From Pseudomonas bharatica CSV86 (lineage in GTDB: Bacteria; Pseudomonadota; Gammaproteobacteria; Pseudomonadales; Pseudomonadaceae): a stretch of DNA of 64,000 bases. The notes beneath the pieces are model-generated. The model saw only the letters and a program-made list of their open reading frames with translations. It ran no database searches and was not told where the DNA came from. Location: NCBI RefSeq assembly GCF_000319305.2, contig NZ_AMWJ02000001.1:682001-746000 (forward strand), given 5' to 3'. The translations under genes and the position numbers were made by a program. How positions within the stretch are numbered: position 1 is the first letter of the stretch; each line of letters opens with the position of its first letter. This document shows positions 8,913 through 17,972 of this stretch, one piece after another.

Positions 8913-10073
8913 ATGGCAGCAGAACCGGTCACCGGCTTGATCCTTTCCGGCGGCGGCGCCCGTGCCGCCTACCAGGTGGGGGTTTTGGCGGGCATTGCCG
9001 ACCTGCTGCCGCAAGGCGCGGCCAACCCCTTTCCGGTGATCGTCGGCACCTCGGCCGGTGCGATCAATGCTGTCACCCTGGCCAGCGGCGCCCTGCATTT
9101 CGCCGAGGCGATACGCCGTCTCACCGGCTTCTGGCAGGGCTTTCGCAGCCACCAGGTGTTGCGCAGCGACTGGCCCGGGGTAGTGCGCCAGGCCAGTCGT
9201 TTCGTCGGCCACAGCCTGCTTGGCCTGGGGCACCAGGTGCCGGTGGCCCTGCTCGATAGTTCCCCTTTGCGCGGGCTGCTCTCCGAGCATCTGGACCTGA
9301 GCGGCATCGGCCATGCCATCGAGCAGCGCCACCTGCGTGCGGTGGCGGTGACTGCCTTCGGCTATGAGTCGGGCCAGGCGGTGACCTTCTACCAGGGGCG
9401 CGGCGCCATCGATCCGTGGTTGCGCCATCGTCGTATCGGCTTGCCGACCCGCCTGAGCATCGACCACCTGCTGGCCAGTTCGGCGATCCCGCTGTTGTTC
9501 GCGCCGGTCAAGCTGGGCCACGATTACTACGGTGACGGTGCGGTGCGCCAGTCGGCGCCGATCAGCCCGGCGCTGCACCTGGGGGCCAACCGCATCCTGG
9601 TGGTGGGCGTCAGCGGCAATCCGCGCGGGCCGGCGGACACCATGCCGCATGCCCGGGTCTACAGCGGCCAGCCGCCCAGCCTGGCGCAGATCGGCGGACA
9701 TCTGCTCAACAGCACCTTCATCGACAGCCTGGAAGACGACCTGGAGCTGCTCCAGCGACTCAACCACCTCAGCCACCTGGTGCCGCCCCAGGATCATCCC
9801 CAGCGCCTCGGCCTGGCGCCGGTCGAGGTGCTGGTGGTGGCGCCCAGCCAGCCGCTGGACGAGATCGCCGCGCGCCATCGCCGCGAACTGCCGCCGGCCT
9901 TGCGCATGTTCCTGCGCGGGCCGGGGGCGACCAAAACCAGTGGGGCAGGGGTGCTCAGCTACTTGCTGTTCGAGGCAGGGTATTGCAGCGAACTGATCGA
10001 ACTGGGGCGGCGGGATGCACTGGCCAAACGCTCGCAGTTGTGCAGTTTCCTGGGGTTGTCTGATCCGGCCTAA
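8913..10073 (+). CDS. Patatin-like phospholipase
   Basis: A 386-residue lipid acyl hydrolase with a Ser-Asp dyad. The oxyanion loop GGGARAAYQVG is at residues 11-21, the nucleophile elbow GTSAG at about 47-51, and the Asp lies in YYGDGAVR near residue 208. No signal peptide is visible, so it is cytosolic or peripheral at the inner membrane, as in RssA-like proteins. It directly follows lpxL on the same strand. Together with mlaA and the adjacent hydrolase it forms a block of envelope-lipid genes. The physiological substrate is not known. Confidence 0.88.
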   Translation: MAAEPVTGLILSGGGARAAYQVGVLAGIADLLPQGAANPFPVIVGTSAGAINAVTLASGALHFAEAIRRLTGFWQGFRSHQVLRSDWPGVVRQASRFVGHSLLGLGHQVPVALLDSSPLRGLLSEHLDLSGIGHAIEQRHLRAVAVTAFGYESGQAVTFYQGRGAIDPWLRHRRIGLPTRLSIDHLLASSAIPLLFAPVKLGHDYYGDGAVRQSAPISPALHLGANRILVVGVSGNPRGPADTMPHARVYSGQPPSLAQIGGHLLNSTFIDSLEDDLELLQRLNHLSHLVPPQDHPQRLGLAPVEVLVVAPSQPLDEIAARHRRELPPALRMFLRGPGATKTSGAGVLSYLLFEAGYCSELIELGRRDALAKRSQLCSFLGLSDPA

Positions 10074-10174
10074 TCGCTGCGGTGCGGCGGTCCGACAAGC
10101 CCCCACAGGCACCCCACCGCTCTTGAGGGCAGTGGTGAACCTGTGGGAGCTGGCTTGCCAGCGATGAGGCCCTG
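10067..10174. repeat. Inverted REP pair, left unit of the variant type
   Basis: The left unit (10067-10109) keeps the REP ends (GGCCTAATCGCTG and CCCACAGG), but its stem is replaced by CGGTGCGGCGGTCCGACAAG. The right unit (10141-10172) is standard. They sit between the convergent patatin and mlaA genes. The same stem variant recurs at 12931-12959 and 20234-20262. Confidence 0.85.
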
Positions 10175-10178
10175 AAGA

Positions 10179-10964
10179 TCACTCAGCTATCTGAAGCTTG
10201 CGCGACTCCGTATACACATACCGCACCTTCTCGTACTCGAACGGCGAGTTCATCTGCCCGTAACGGAAGTTGGTGGTATAGCGCTTGTCCACGGCCCGCA
10301 GTACCCAGATTTCCGGGTGATCGCTGCTGACTTCCGCGACATTGAGGAAGTTGATCTGGTTTTCCGCGCCATAGTCCACCACCAGCCCGCCGGTATCGCG
10401 CAGGTTCGAGGGGCCGAGGATCGGCAACACCACGTACGGCCCGCTCGGCACGCCCCAGACGCCCAAGGTCTGGCCGAAATCCTCGTTCTGCTTGGGCACG
10501 CCCATCATGGTTGCCGGGTCCCACAGGCCGAAGACGCCGATGGTGGTGTTCACCAGCAGCCGCGCGGTGATGTCCAGGGAACGCTTGCCCTTGAACTGCA
10601 GCAGGCTGTTGAGCAGGTTCGGCACGTCGCCGAGGTTGCTGAAGAAGTTGCTGACCCCGCTGCGCACGAATTGCGGGGTGATATAGCGATAGCCGTTGAC
10701 CACCGGCAGGAACACCCATTGGTCGAAGCGGTAGTTGAAGTGGTAGACGCGACGGTTCCACGATTCCATCGGGTCGTAGACTTCCAGGGCGTCGAGGGTG
10801 GCGCGCTCGAATTCGCGCTGGTCCAGCCCCGGGTTGAATTTCAGTTCCTTCAACGGCTCGGTGAAGCCGTCGGTATCCAGGGCACTGGCCGCAGGCGCGG
10901 TTTCGTCGGCGAAGGCCGGGACGGCGGACAGCAGCAGGGCGGTGATCAGCAGACGTTTAACCAC
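10179..10964 (-). CDS. mlaA: MlaA (VacJ) family outer-membrane lipid asymmetry protein
   Basis: A 261-residue member of the MlaA family, which removes mislocalised phospholipids from the outer leaflet of the outer membrane and passes them to MlaC. Family motifs are DPMESWNRRVYHFN, RSGVSNFFSNLGDVPNLLNSLLQ and GVPSGPYVVLPILGPSNLRDTGG. GTG at 10964 is chosen because GGAG lies seven bases upstream; the longer open frame reads into the preceding gene. It overlaps that gene's stop by eight bases, so the two are translationally coupled. The signal sequence MVKRLLITALLLSAVPAFA ends in a signal peptidase I type site with no lipobox cysteine, unlike E. coli MlaA. Confidence 0.92.
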   Translation of the reverse strand: MVKRLLITALLLSAVPAFADETAPAASALDTDGFTEPLKELKFNPGLDQREFERATLDALEVYDPMESWNRRVYHFNYRFDQWVFLPVVNGYRYITPQFVRSGVSNFFSNLGDVPNLLNSLLQFKGKRSLDITARLLVNTTIGVFGLWDPATMMGVPKQNEDFGQTLGVWGVPSGPYVVLPILGPSNLRDTGGLVVDYGAENQINFLNVAEVSSDHPEIWVLRAVDKRYTTNFRYGQMNSPFEYEKVRYVYTESRKLQIAE

Positions 10965-12255
10965 GGAAGAACTCCAGCATGGCGTCGCTGTTGACGCGGT
11001 AATTGATGTTGCCGCAATGGCCGCCATGGGGGTACAGGGTCAGCCGGTCGCCAAAGGTCTTGCGCAGGAAACCGATATCGCCAGGACCGAGTATCAGGTC
11101 GTCGGCGTTGTGCATCACGGCGATCTTCGGCGACTGGCTCAGGTAGTCCTTCAGGGCGTAGAGGCTGACCTGGTCGATCAGTTGCAGCAGGCTGCCGCCA
11201 TCGGTACGGGCGCGCCACATGGGGATCACCTGCTCGGTGAGGTAGCAGTCGAAGTCGCATTGCAGGGCGCGCTTGAAGAAGGGCGTCAGGCTGCTGCTTT
11301 CGGTGATCGGGAATTTCGGCGGGATTATCAGGCCGCGGCGGTTGATCAGGTCCGAGGTAAAGGCGATATCGGCGGCGGAGAAGCGGAACGAACTGCCGAT
11401 CAGCATGGCCATCTGCTCGTTGCTCAGGTGCTGGCGCGATTGCTGGAAGTCGTAGAGCAGGGCGTCGTTGAGGTCGATATAGCCTTTCTGCTGGAAGTAG
11501 CGGGTCAGCTTGGCGAGGATCAACTCGTAGAAGGTGGTATGGCTGGTCACCCCCTTGACCTCGGTCTGCACCAGGCGGTCGAGGTTGGTGATCGAGGTGT
11601 ACAGGTTCACCGGCGGGTTGAGCAGCAGCACACGCTTGAAATTGAAGCTGCGCCGGGTCTCGTCAAGGTGGGCGACGAACGCCGCGTCGAGGGCGCCGAG
11701 GCTGTAGCCGCTGAGGTAGAACTCCTTGACCGCCAGGCGCGGATGCTGGGCGCGCACACCCTGCATGACCCGGTACAGGTCCTCGGCGTCCTCGCTGCTG
11801 ACGCCGGGCGTGGCGAAGCGCGAGGCGGCGCTCATGAAGTCGTAGCTGGTCGGCGAGGACAGTTGCACGACATGGAAGCCGGCCTTGTAGTACAGGCGCT
11901 TGAGGTACTCGTTGATGCTCGAGTTGAAGGGGGCACCGGTACCGGCGATCAGGAAGATCAACGGCGCCTCGTGGTCCTGCCGGGCCAGGCGGTAGGTGAG
12001 CTTCTTCACCGGCCAGAAATTGTCCGGCAGGATGAACTCCCGTTCCGGACGCATGTTCAGGGTGTAGTCGCTCTGGGTGATGTCATCGTCGGTGGGCAGC
12101 TCGGGACGCAGGTCCGGCGGCGTGGTGGCGATGGTCGCCTCGAAGGGGTTGGTCAGCGGGTAGCCATAGCTGGCGGCATCGATATCCGCCGCCGACGCGG
12201 CCGCACACAGCAAAAGGCCACCCAGCAAGGCAGCAAGGCGCAGAGGTCGAAACAT
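10957..12255 (-). CDS. Periplasmic alpha/beta hydrolase, translationally coupled to mlaA
   Basis: A 432-residue exported protein. ATG at 12255 gives a clear signal peptide (MFRPLRLAALLGGLLLCAAASAAD). The body is an alpha/beta hydrolase: PLIFLIAGTGAPFN at the oxyanion region, nucleophile elbow GYSLG at about residue 215, a candidate acid in MHNADDLIL and His in YPHGGHCGN near the C-terminus. The triad therefore looks complete. Its last eight bases overlap the mlaA start. The context with mlaA suggests a lipid or lipoprotein substrate, but this is inference. No closer family was recognised. Confidence 0.75.
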   Translation of the reverse strand: MFRPLRLAALLGGLLLCAAASAADIDAASYGYPLTNPFEATIATTPPDLRPELPTDDDITQSDYTLNMRPEREFILPDNFWPVKKLTYRLARQDHEAPLIFLIAGTGAPFNSSINEYLKRLYYKAGFHVVQLSSPTSYDFMSAASRFATPGVSSEDAEDLYRVMQGVRAQHPRLAVKEFYLSGYSLGALDAAFVAHLDETRRSFNFKRVLLLNPPVNLYTSITNLDRLVQTEVKGVTSHTTFYELILAKLTRYFQQKGYIDLNDALLYDFQQSRQHLSNEQMAMLIGSSFRFSAADIAFTSDLINRRGLIIPPKFPITESSSLTPFFKRALQCDFDCYLTEQVIPMWRARTDGGSLLQLIDQVSLYALKDYLSQSPKIAVMHNADDLILGPGDIGFLRKTFGDRLTLYPHGGHCGNINYRVNSDAMLEFFRG

Positions 12256-12494
12256 GACGGGTCCCCGGAAAAAAGGCAAAAGCACGATGCAGCCTAGGAC
12301 ACTTGCATGACGAAAGAAGTTGCCAAGTGCCACTGTCTTTGTTGCTTCGAATGTTGCCGCGCCTGCTTTGGTCGTTGCAACAATTGGTTCCATTTATCCT
12401 GAGGATAAAAGTAGCCCAGGGCCGCGCTTTCGCCTTGCGCCCACGGTTCGAGGGATTATGCTGGCCGGCGATTTTTCTGACTTTGGAGTTCCTG

Positions 12495-12860
12495 ATGTCC
12501 CAGCGTTTGCCGTTGATCGCACTGCTGCTGTTCATTCCGGCGTGGCTGGCTGCCAGTTATGCCGTGCGCTACGGCTTCATGGAAGACCCGCAGTGGGTAG
12601 GGGTGTGCTCGGCGCAGGTGCAGGTGTGGGAGTGCTCGGTGCGCTCGATGCTGGGGCTGACCATTCATTTCCGGATCCTGGCCTGGATCGGCCTGGGGCT
12701 GGCGCTGCTGGCGACCGTGGTACCACGCAAGGCCGGCTGGTGGCTGGCAGTGCTGGCACTGGTGGCGGGGATACCGGCCTTGGTGCTGTACACCGCGAGT
12801 ATTGCGGTGTTTACGGTGGTGCTGGCGGGGTTGCGGCTGGTTCGGCGGTCTCTGCGGTGA
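12495..12860 (+). CDS. Small integral membrane protein
   Basis: A 121-residue protein starting at ATG 12495 with GGAG at 12485-12488. It has an N-terminal helix (LPLIALLLFIPAWLAASYAV), a hydrophilic stretch with two cysteines (GVCSAQVQVWECSV) that is likely periplasmic, and two or three further helices to a basic end RLVRRSLR. No conserved motif was recognised. It is divergent from the hydrolase-mlaA pair with a 239-base spacer in which nothing specific was found. Confidence 0.75.
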   Translation: MSQRLPLIALLLFIPAWLAASYAVRYGFMEDPQWVGVCSAQVQVWECSVRSMLGLTIHFRILAWIGLGLALLATVVPRKAGWWLAVLALVAGIPALVLYTASIAVFTVVLAGLRLVRRSLR

Positions 12861-12867
12861 ACTTCAG

Positions 12868-12966
12868 GGCCTCATCGCTGGCAAGCCAGCTCCCACAGGG
12901 ATCGCGTGCACCGCTGAACCTGTGGGAGCTGGCTTGTCGGACCGCCGCACCGCAGCGATGAGGCCC
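12868..12966. repeat. Inverted REP pair, right unit of the variant type
   Basis: A standard unit (12868-12899) and a variant unit (12919-12966) in opposite orientation lie between two convergent genes. The variant unit carries the complement of the CGGTGCGGCGGTCCGACA block in place of the usual stem. Confidence 0.87.
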
Positions 12967-12973
12967 TCAAGAA

Positions 12974-14521
12974 CTATCGAGTTCTCAGGCAGCGCCACAA
13001 GGCAGCAGTCATCACCACACTGACCCCCGCCCAGATCCACGCCTGCTCACTGACCAGCCCTTCGCGATACAACTGCGGCGCGATCCCTGCACCCACGATC
13101 AGGGTCAACAACGCCACCTCGGCCCGCGCCACCCTGACCGGCCGCACCAGGTAAACCAGCGCCGGCACCACGAACGCTGCACTCGGGAAGCTCCGGTAGC
13201 GCGGATCGAACACCAGCGCCAGCATGCTTACCGCTGCCGCGAAGCCTGCCGCGATCACCCACCAGGCGCCGCGTGCCTCCAGCCAGGCGAACGCCCGCTG
13301 GCGCCAGCCGTCCCGTGCCGCCAGGGCCAGTGCGCCATGGGCGAGAACGATCAGGTTCAAGCACGTCAGCAACACCACCCAGGTCCACTCGCCGACGAAA
13401 CGTGCGTTGGTCCGCGCCAGTTCGCCCCACAACCCGATACTCGCCGCCCCGATCGCCGCCAGCAGCGGCAGCGCCAGGGCATTGCGCGCATTGCGCACTG
13501 GCCCGGCCACCAACAAGGTGGCGAAGAACAGCACACCACTGGCGACCAACCACTGCGGCCAGAACGGCAGGTTGCTCACCGGGCCTTCCAGCACGCCCTT
13601 GTCCTGGCGATCGGCGTCATACAGGCCCCAGTAACCGCCAACCGCCCCTTCGCTGGCACGCTTCCACGGCTGGTCGAAGGCTTCGATCAGGTTGTAATGC
13701 CAGCCATGCTCCTCGGCCATGGCCACGAAGCCACGAATGAAGCGCGCCTCGTTGACCCGGCTCGGTACTGCGGTTTCGCGCTGGCGGCCTTCGCTGGGCC
13801 AGCCGGTCTCGCCGATCAGGATGTCCTTGGGGGCGAATTTGTTGCCGAACACCTGGCGGATCTCGCCGACATGGGCCAGGGCATCGTCGATGCCGCGCGG
13901 ATCATCTTCCCAGTACGGCAGCAAGTGGATGGTCAGGAAGTCCACGGCCGGGGCGATCTGCGGATGCTGCAGCCAGAACTCCCAGACGTCCGCATAGGTC
14001 ACCGGTACCTGCACCTGGCTTTTCACCTGGCCGATCAACGCAGCCAGGCGGTCGCCGGTGACTTCCTTGCGCAGCAGGGTCTCGTTGCCGACGATCACCG
14101 CGCGGACCACGTCCGGGTTGGCGTTGGCCGAGGCGATCAGGGCGCGGATTTCCTTGTCGGTATCCACCGGATTGCCGTTGACCCAGGCCCCGAGCATGAC
14201 TTTCAACCCATATTTGCGAGCAATGGCCGGGATGTCTTCAAGCCCGGTCATGGAATAGGTGCGAATGCACTCGAAACGCTTCGAAAGCAGCGCCAGGTCG
14301 GCATCGATACGCTCCGGACGCAGGGTGAAGGGCTGGTCGAACGGCGACTGGTCCTTGTCGAACGGCGTGTAGGAAGCGCATTGCAGTTTATGCGTGGCGC
14401 TGGCGGCGTCAGGCAGCAGCACCGGCTTGCCGAGCCCGTACCAGAGCCCGGCGAGGGCGAGCAGGCCGAGCAGGCAGGCGAACAGGTAGGGCGGCAGCGC
14501 AAAGCGGGCAGTCGAGGACAT
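12974..14521 (-). CDS. Membrane-bound glycoside hydrolase family 17-like glucan enzyme
   Basis: A 515-residue protein. ATG at 14521 opens a membrane-anchor helix (YLFACLLGLLALAGLWYGLG). Residues about 45-310 form a GH17-like (beta/alpha)8 domain with VIVGNETLLR (proposed acid/base Glu) and ILIGETGWPS (nucleophile Glu), the two hallmark motifs. The C-terminal third contains about seven membrane helices. Pseudomonads label this type a beta-(1-6)-glucan synthase, by analogy with transglucosylases that branch cyclic or linear beta-glucans. The active site would face the periplasm, so it may remodel periplasmic or exported glucans. It stands alone, convergent with the REP-flanked gene before it. 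Confidence 0.8.
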   Translation of the reverse strand: MSSTARFALPPYLFACLLGLLALAGLWYGLGKPVLLPDAASATHKLQCASYTPFDKDQSPFDQPFTLRPERIDADLALLSKRFECIRTYSMTGLEDIPAIARKYGLKVMLGAWVNGNPVDTDKEIRALIASANANPDVVRAVIVGNETLLRKEVTGDRLAALIGQVKSQVQVPVTYADVWEFWLQHPQIAPAVDFLTIHLLPYWEDDPRGIDDALAHVGEIRQVFGNKFAPKDILIGETGWPSEGRQRETAVPSRVNEARFIRGFVAMAEEHGWHYNLIEAFDQPWKRASEGAVGGYWGLYDADRQDKGVLEGPVSNLPFWPQWLVASGVLFFATLLVAGPVRNARNALALPLLAAIGAASIGLWGELARTNARFVGEWTWVVLLTCLNLIVLAHGALALAARDGWRQRAFAWLEARGAWWVIAAGFAAAVSMLALVFDPRYRSFPSAAFVVPALVYLVRPVRVARAEVALLTLIVGAGIAPQLYREGLVSEQAWIWAGVSVVMTAALWRCLRTR

Positions 14522-14880
14522 GGAACGATCCGGCTGAGGAAACAAAGCCGCCAATACTACCTGCAAACGCCCGGGGATTTTTCCTTGGCATGCAAAGTTC
14601 GGGCGGGTTTTCCCGCAAGCCCGGCGGGCCGGGGCACTGCTGGCCAGCTGATGTCGTTTCTCGGTGTTTCAAGGTCGCTGACGAAACAGGATCGTGGCGG
14701 TCCGGGGTTGATGATGGCAGCCATCAGTGCTCCGCTGATGCGATTCCGGTCCCGTTCCTGCTGTAGAGAATCCAGGCGTGAAGGGGGCGCCTTGCACCAG
14801 AACAAGACATGGCCCGATCTCTGTCGGGCACGTGACGTCCCGTGAAGTGACTATCTGTTTAAGCGACAAGGGGAAGCTTG
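14522..14880. other. 359-base divergent intergenic region
   Basis: This spacer separates the GH17-like gene from betX. It has a small hairpin (GCCCGA at 14812-14817 with TCGGGC at 14824-14829), followed by a CACGTGACGT-rich stretch about 50 bases ahead of betX. No open frame in it has coding character. It probably holds the control region of betX. Confidence 0.5.
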
Positions 14881-15729
14881 ATGAAAATGCGACGACTCCT
14901 GGGGGCGGGTGCCGCCCTGGTATTGGCGATGAGCGCCGGGCAGGCGATGGCCAAGGAAGTGAGCATCGGCTATGTCGATGGCTGGTCCGACAGTGTGGCG
15001 ACCACTCATGTGGCGGCCGAGGTCATCAAACAGAAACTGGGCTATGACGTGAAGCTGATGCCCGTGGCGACCGGGATCATGTGGCAGGGCGTGGCCACCG
15101 GCAAGCTGGACGCCATGCTTTCCGCCTGGCTGCCGGTCACCCACGGTGAGTACTGGGCCAAGAATAAGGATGAGGTTGTCGATTACGGCCCCAACTTCAA
15201 GGACGCCAAGATCGGCCTGATCGTGCCGGAATACGTGAAGGCGCAATCGGTCGCCGACCTCAAGACCGATGACAGCTTCAAGGAAAAGATCGTGGGTATC
15301 GACGCCGGCTCCGGGGTGATGCTCAAGACCGACCAGGCGATCAAGGACTACGCGCTGGACGGCTACAAGCTGCAGGCCAGCTCCGGTGCGGCGATGACCG
15401 CCGAACTGGGTCGCGCCTATGCCAAGCAGCAATCCATCGCGGTGACCGGCTGGGTGCCGCACTGGATGTTCGCCAAGTGGAAACTGCGCTTCCTCGAAGA
15501 CCCGAAAGGCGTGTACGGCGCCGCCGAGACCGTCAACAGCATCGGCAGCAAGGAACTGGCGACCAAGGCGCCGGAAGTGGCCGAGTTCCTGAAGAAATTC
15601 TCCTGGCAGTCGAAAGACGAGATCGGTGAGGTCATGTTGGCCATTCAAGAGGGCGCAAAACCCGACGCCGCCGCCAAGGACTGGGTTGCCAAGCACCCCG
15701 AGCGCGTCGCCGAATGGACCGGCAAATAA
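14881..15729 (+). CDS. betX: Betaine-specific ABC transporter binding protein BetX (orphan)
   Basis: A 282-residue periplasmic binding protein of the OpuAC family for quaternary ammonium compounds. Signal peptide MRRLLGAGAALVLAMSAGQAMA. The binding-site pattern appears in SIGYVDGWSDSVATTHVA, SAWLPVTHGEYW and VTGWVPHWMFAKW, whose tryptophans would form the aromatic box for the trimethylammonium head. ATG 14881 follows AGGGGAAG. No permease or ATPase lies nearby. In P. aeruginosa, BetX likewise sits beside DUF485-actP and delivers glycine betaine to the distant CbcWV transporter. The symbol rests on this matching layout. Confidence 0.8.
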   Translation: MKMRRLLGAGAALVLAMSAGQAMAKEVSIGYVDGWSDSVATTHVAAEVIKQKLGYDVKLMPVATGIMWQGVATGKLDAMLSAWLPVTHGEYWAKNKDEVVDYGPNFKDAKIGLIVPEYVKAQSVADLKTDDSFKEKIVGIDAGSGVMLKTDQAIKDYALDGYKLQASSGAAMTAELGRAYAKQQSIAVTGWVPHWMFAKWKLRFLEDPKGVYGAAETVNSIGSKELATKAPEVAEFLKKFSWQSKDEIGEVMLAIQEGAKPDAAAKDWVAKHPERVAEWTGK

Positions 15730-15772
15730 GGTCAGAATGATGGCTTGATGCCTCTATCCTGAGCCTCACCAG

Positions 15773-15806
15773 GGCCGCCCCCGGTTTTTCCGGTGGGCGG
15801 CCTTTT
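15773..15806 (+). terminator. Rho-independent terminator after betX
   Basis: GGCCGCCC (15773-15780) pairs with GGGCGGCC (15795-15802) around a CCGG-T5-CCGG loop, and a short T-run follows directly. It lies 44 bases after the betX stop and separates betX from the DUF485-actP operon. Confidence 0.8.
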
Positions 15807-15935
15807 GCATTTCCGGGTTGTTACCCATTTCGCAAAAGCCTTTTACATCTAAGACTAAGGTCGTCTGGAGCGCGTTCATGGGCAGCATAAAGTGGTGACG
15901 GGTTCTACCTAATCTGTGCTGCGAGGACAAAAACA

Positions 15936-16247
15936 ATGAACGACAGCATTTACCTATCGATACAAAACAGCCCGCGGTTCAAGGAGCTGGTGTCAAAACG
16001 GGAACGATTCGCCTGGATTCTCTCGGTGATCATGCTCGGTCTCTACTCTGCTTTCATTCTCCTGATTGCCTATGGCCCGCAAGTACTGGGCGCCAAGATC
16101 AGTCCCGGCTCGTCGATCACCTGGGGTATTCCCCTCGGCGTCGGCCTGATCCTGTCGGCTTTCATTCTCACCGGCATCTACGTACGTCGTGCCAACGGTG
16201 AGTTCGACGAGCTGAACAACGCAATCCTCAAGGAGGTTCAGCAATGA
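15936..16247 (+). CDS. DUF485 inner-membrane protein (YjcH family)
   Basis: A 103-residue protein with two membrane helices ([20 protein letters not shown] and [21 protein letters not shown]) separated by a short periplasmic loop. The C-terminal tail carries the family motif [17 protein letters not shown]. Its gene is almost always paired with actP, as here, where its TGA stop overlaps the actP ATG. It is presumed to assist the acetate symporter; its exact role is not established. Confidence 0.93.
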   Translation: MNDSIYLSIQNSPRFKELVSKRERFAWILSVIMLGLYSAFILLIAYGPQVLGAKISPGSSITWGIPLGVGLILSAFILTGIYVRRANGEFDELNNAILKEVQQ

Positions 16248-17902
16248 TCCGGCGTGTACTGGCAACCCTGGCCATCGGCGCGTTCGCACCCGCCGTCTGG
16301 GCCGCCGACGCCCTCACCGGCGAGGTGCAGAAACAACCGCTGAACGTTGCGGCGATCCTGATGTTCGTCGCCTTCGTCGGTGCCACCCTGTGCATCACCT
16401 ACTGGGCCTCGAAGAAAAACAATTCGGCGTCCGACTACTACGCCGCCGGCGGCAAGATCACCGGCTTCCAGAACGGCCTGGCGATCGCCGGCGACTACAT
16501 GTCCGCAGCGTCCTTCCTGGGGATTTCCGCCCTGGTGTTCACCTCCGGCTACGACGGCCTGATCTACTCGATCGGCTTCCTCGTCGGCTGGCCGATCATC
16601 CTCTTCCTGATCGCCGAACGCCTGCGCAACCTGGGTAAATACACCTTCGCCGACGTGGCTTCCTACCGCCTCGGCCAGAAGGAAATCCGTACCCTGTCCG
16701 CCTCCGGCTCGCTGGTGGTGGTGGCCTTCTACCTGATCGCCCAGATGGTCGGCGCCGGCAAGCTGATCCAGCTGCTGTTCGGCCTCGACTACCACATCGC
16801 GGTGATCCTGGTCGGTATCCTGATGTGCCTGTACGTGCTGTTCGGCGGCATGCTGGCGACCACCTGGGTACAGATCATCAAGGCAGTGCTGCTGCTCTCC
16901 GGTGCCAGCTTCATGGCGCTGATGGTGATGAAGCACGTCAACTTCGACTTCAGCCAGCTGTTCTCCCAGGCCATTGCCGTGCACCCGAAAGGCGAGGCGA
17001 TCATGAGCCCCGGCGGCCTGGTGAAGGACCCGATCTCGGCCTTCTCCCTGGGCCTGGCGCTGATGTTCGGTACCGCCGGCCTGCCGCACATCCTGATGCG
17101 CTTCTTCACCGTGAGCGACGCCAAGGAAGCACGCAAGTCGGTGTTCTACGCCACTGGCTTCATCGGTTACTTCTACATCCTGACCTTCATCATCGGCTTC
17201 GGCGCGATCCTGCTGGTCAGCACCAACCCTGCCTTCAAGGACGCTGCCGGCGCCCTGATCGGCGGCAACAACATGGCGGCGGTGCACCTGGCCGACGCAG
17301 TAGGCGGCAGCGTCTTCCTCGGCTTCATCTCGGCCGTGGCCTTCGCCACCATCCTCGCGGTGGTAGCAGGCCTGACCCTGGCCGGTGCCTCGGCGGTGTC
17401 CCACGACCTGTACGCCAGCGTCTGGCGCAAAGGCAAGGCCAACGAGAAGGACGAGATCCGCGTTTCGAAGATCACCACCATCGCCCTGGCCGTGCTGGCC
17501 ATCGGCCTGGGCATTCTCTTCGAAAGCCAGAACATCGCCTTCATGGTCGGCCTGGCGTTCTCCATCGCGGCGAGCTGCAACTTCCCGGTACTGCTGCTCT
17601 CGATGTACTGGAAGAAGCTGACCACCCGCGGCGCCATGATCGGCGGCTGGATGGGCCTGATCAGTGCGGTCGCGCTGATGATCCTCGGCCCGACCATCTG
17701 GGTGCAGATCCTGCATCACGAGAAGCCGATCTACCCGTACGAATACCCGGCGCTGTTCTCGATGATCATTGCCTTCATCGGTATCTGGTTCTTCTCGATC
17801 ACCGACAAGTCCAAGGCCGCCGAAGACGAGCGTGCGCTGTTCTTCCCGCAGTTCGTGCGTTCGCAGACCGGCCTGGGCGCCAGTGGTGCGGTTTCCCACT
17901 GA
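16244..17902 (+). CDS. actP: Cation/acetate symporter ActP
   Basis: A 552-residue sodium:solute symporter (SSF family) that takes up acetate and other short monocarboxylates. It begins with a cleavable-looking hydrophobic leader ([20 protein letters not shown]) and has about 13 membrane helices. The SSF signature region lies around [29 protein letters not shown], with [17 protein letters not shown] following. AAGGAGG at 16230-16236 precedes the start, inside the end of the DUF485 gene, so the pair is translationally coupled. A strong terminator follows. Confidence 0.95.
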   Translation: MIRRVLATLAIGAFAPAVWAADALTGEVQKQPLNVAAILMFVAFVGATLCITYWASKKNNSASDYYAAGGKITGFQNGLAIAGDYMSAASFLGISALVFTSGYDGLIYSIGFLVGWPIILFLIAERLRNLGKYTFADVASYRLGQKEIRTLSASGSLVVVAFYLIAQMVGAGKLIQLLFGLDYHIAVILVGILMCLYVLFGGMLATTWVQIIKAVLLLSGASFMALMVMKHVNFDFSQLFSQAIAVHPKGEAIMSPGGLVKDPISAFSLGLALMFGTAGLPHILMRFFTVSDAKEARKSVFYATGFIGYFYILTFIIGFGAILLVSTNPAFKDAAGALIGGNNMAAVHLADAVGGSVFLGFISAVAFATILAVVAGLTLAGASAVSHDLYASVWRKGKANEKDEIRVSKITTIALAVLAIGLGILFESQNIAFMVGLAFSIAASCNFPVLLLSMYWKKLTTRGAMIGGWMGLISAVALMILGPTIWVQILHHEKPIYPYEYPALFSMIIAFIGIWFFSITDKSKAAEDERALFFPQFVRSQTGLGASGAVSH

Positions 17903-17918
17903 GTCCTGAGCGTCAATG

Positions 17919-17952
17919 AAAAACGGCCCTTCGATGAAGGGCCGTTTTTTTT
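17919..17952 (+). terminator. Rho-independent terminator after actP
   Basis: A perfect stem AAAACGGCCCTTC / GAAGGGCCGTTTT with a three-base loop, followed by an extended T-run. It begins 17 bases after the actP stop. The A-tract on its 5' side could also make it work for the minus-strand DUF3309 gene. Confidence 0.93.
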
Positions 17953-17972
17953 GCCTGCGATTCAGTCGCGGG

